From assembly GCA_013399115.1 (NCBI GenBank), contig VXAA01000861.1, forward strand, positions 1 through 64,000: a DNA stretch of 64,000 bases, given 5' to 3'. Below the pieces are notes generated by a model, which was given only the letters and a program-made list of their open reading frames with translations, was not told the origin of the DNA and did not search any database. Every line of letters starts with the position of its first letter. Position 1 is the first letter of the stretch. Source of the stretch: Anseranas semipalmata. Lineage: Eukaryota; Chordata; Aves; Anseriformes; Anseranatidae. Below are positions 62,745 to 64,000 of this stretch, piece by piece. The position numbers and the translations under genes are program-made.

Positions 62745-62835
62745 CTTTGTCTTTCAGCCTTTGCCATAAGTTCCTGGGATCCTCTGAAAGTTTGCGAAAG
62801 CTTCTGTGTGTTTCTCCTATAAGTGTGAGCACATC
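62745..62835 (-). CDS. Internal exon candidate (unidentified minus-strand gene)
   Basis: On the minus strand a 91-nt segment follows the acceptor TTATTTCAG and precedes the donor GACAAAG followed by gtcaga, which is weaker than consensus at +3. One frame is open for 30 codons plus one base (phase 0 to 1). It reads DVLTLIGETHRSFRKLSEDP and then RNLWQRLKDK. It looks like a helical, charged segment of a folded or coiled-coil protein. I cannot name the protein. Together with the exon at 49,923-49,996 on the same strand it suggests a gene that enters from the right edge and is transcribed leftwards across the window. The CR1 block, and possibly the plus-strand gene, would then lie in its intron. 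Confidence 0.38.
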
Positions 62836-64000
62836 CTGAAATAAAAAGGAAACACAAAAATTATTTGGGTTTGGGTTCCTGCTGTTTGTCATGTCCTGTA
62901 CCACGGGTCTGCCACTGGCAGCTATGTCGAGTCCCTCGAGAGCAACTAGGTAGGCTGTACCCATCAGCACAATTTTGCTGGATTTTTAAAGCACCTTGTT
63001 TAAAAACTTTGTTGAACAGTATGGCCGGTGATCTGTCCCATACAGCAGGCCAGCAGAAAGCTATGCTGGTCACTAGAGACCATGTCATTTCTACCTTCTG
63101 TAGATGGCTGCCAAGATAGATGACAAAGAGCTCAGTAATACTGTGGAGCTCATACACTGCACTAGCTACTGACCAAGGGTTTCTTCCCCAGGGAGGGGAA
63201 GGAAAAGGCATCTGGCCTTTTCAGAGAAGCTAGGAGAAAAAAAATAGAGAAATGAGGCCTAACTTGAGGCTGAAGTTCTCTAATCTCAATTACTGAGTAA
63301 ATGGATATATAAAATAAAATAAAAAAATCAGGAAATTGGCATTATTAGGAAAAAAAGAAAAAGAATGTGTGGTACAACCCACAAATTCCCACCCTGCTCA
63401 CAAACACAGAAAGGTCTTGGGGCTTCAGAGAGCCCTTCCTATCTGTAGCTCAGAAACAACTTGCTTTCAATCTCACTCCCTGTCAAAAAGTGGGAGAACT
63501 CAGCCAGGGAATTCCGTAAGTTTCAGCTTGCATTATACATAGTCTATTCCAGAGGGATTTCATAACAATAAAGCATGAATCTGTGACAGCAGACAAAGAA
63601 GACAGTCCTTCAAAGAGGAAATTTCACCATACCCATAGAGAATGCTAGACTAGCCATTTTCCAGGTCTAGTATATGCAGAAACACAGAACCCTCAAAAGC
63701 ACATGGCAGTGACATGTGAGATAAAATATTTCTGAGAACTTGCTGCAAAGCCACTTTTTCTCTCCTCCTCTGCAAGCCCTCACGAATGTTTCATTAGGCC
63801 TGACTTTCCTCTGCCCTATTCAGTAGGGAAGAAGTGACAAGTACCTGGCAAAATTTTAAACCAATTTAGAGGGGGGGGAAAAAAAAAAAGGCATACACCA
63901 CTAGAAAAAAAAAGTCCACGTGCACAAGCACACACAAAGTAAAAGCACTAAAACCAGTGTCACTGCCCCTCAGAGCAATAGAGCCTTAGGAACCCACAAC
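62836..64000. other. Non-coding stretch to the window end
   Basis: Overlapping open frames on both strands at 62,861-63,211 lack splice support and domains. A plus donor-like CC/gtaagt occurs at 63,515, and a G8/A-rich run lies near 63,871-63,890. No gene is called. Confidence 0.45.

Noticed and set aside
62861..63211. 116-codon minus frame and an 84-codon plus frame
   Set aside because: They have no splice sites matching the nearby exon at 62,745 and no domain. They overlap on opposite strands.
1..64000. Search for tRNA/rRNA genes, LTR retroviruses, DNA transposon termini and CRISPR-like arrays
   Set aside because: By eye, none gave a supportable match: no B-box with a cloverleaf, no paired LTRs, and no regularly spaced repeats. 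The only mobile elements I can support are CR1 LINEs.

Overview
This looks like nuclear DNA from a bird, mostly intergenic or intronic. The evidence is three kinds of CR1 (chicken-repeat-1) LINE copy, including two 3' ends with the typical ATTCTGTG-type tails. I see no mammalian SINEs, repeat density is low, base composition is AT-leaning, and there is one clear CpG island. No complete protein-coding gene can be read, there are no prokaryotic features, and I found no tRNA, rRNA or CRISPR. The species cannot be named from sequence alone.

Layout. 1-19,400 is largely single-copy non-coding DNA with a few orphan exon-like segments (best 3,833-3,922 on +, then 10,266-10,385 on -). 19,415-20,150 is the source of a local partial duplication: 22,713-22,860 repeats its two ends without the ~590 bp between them, and this hybrid block runs directly into the 5' end of a truncated CR1 (22,861-23,320). 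23,330-35,900 is single-copy sequence with a 22-bp perfect palindrome at 25,988. 35,906-36,812 is a CR1 fragment with an open reverse-transcriptase frame. 36,821-44,700 holds a TA/TG microsatellite and little else.

From 44,700 to 58,540 there are signs of a plus-strand gene. There is a candidate first exon with a Kozak-like ATG and a consensus splice donor at 44,974, followed by a CpG island at about 45,100-45,640. Exon-like segments follow at 46,737, 55,210 and 56,845. A final open frame (57,059-57,361) encodes a short glycosylatable ectodomain, one transmembrane helix and a basic tail, and is followed by about 1.2 kb of AT-rich, 3'UTR-like sequence. I could not name this gene or join all its exons. 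On the minus strand two good exon candidates (49,923-49,996 and 62,745-62,835) suggest that a second, minus-strand gene spans this part of the window.

Between 51,065 and 54,545 lies a long decayed minus-strand CR1 that keeps recognisable ORF1 esterase, endonuclease and RT segments. A younger plus-strand CR1 (53,021-53,540) has inserted into it. A 5-N assembly gap at 51,458-51,462 lies inside it, and the flanks of the gap look like the same sequence assembled twice. Most gene calls here are exon-level inferences without homology support, and confidences are set accordingly.
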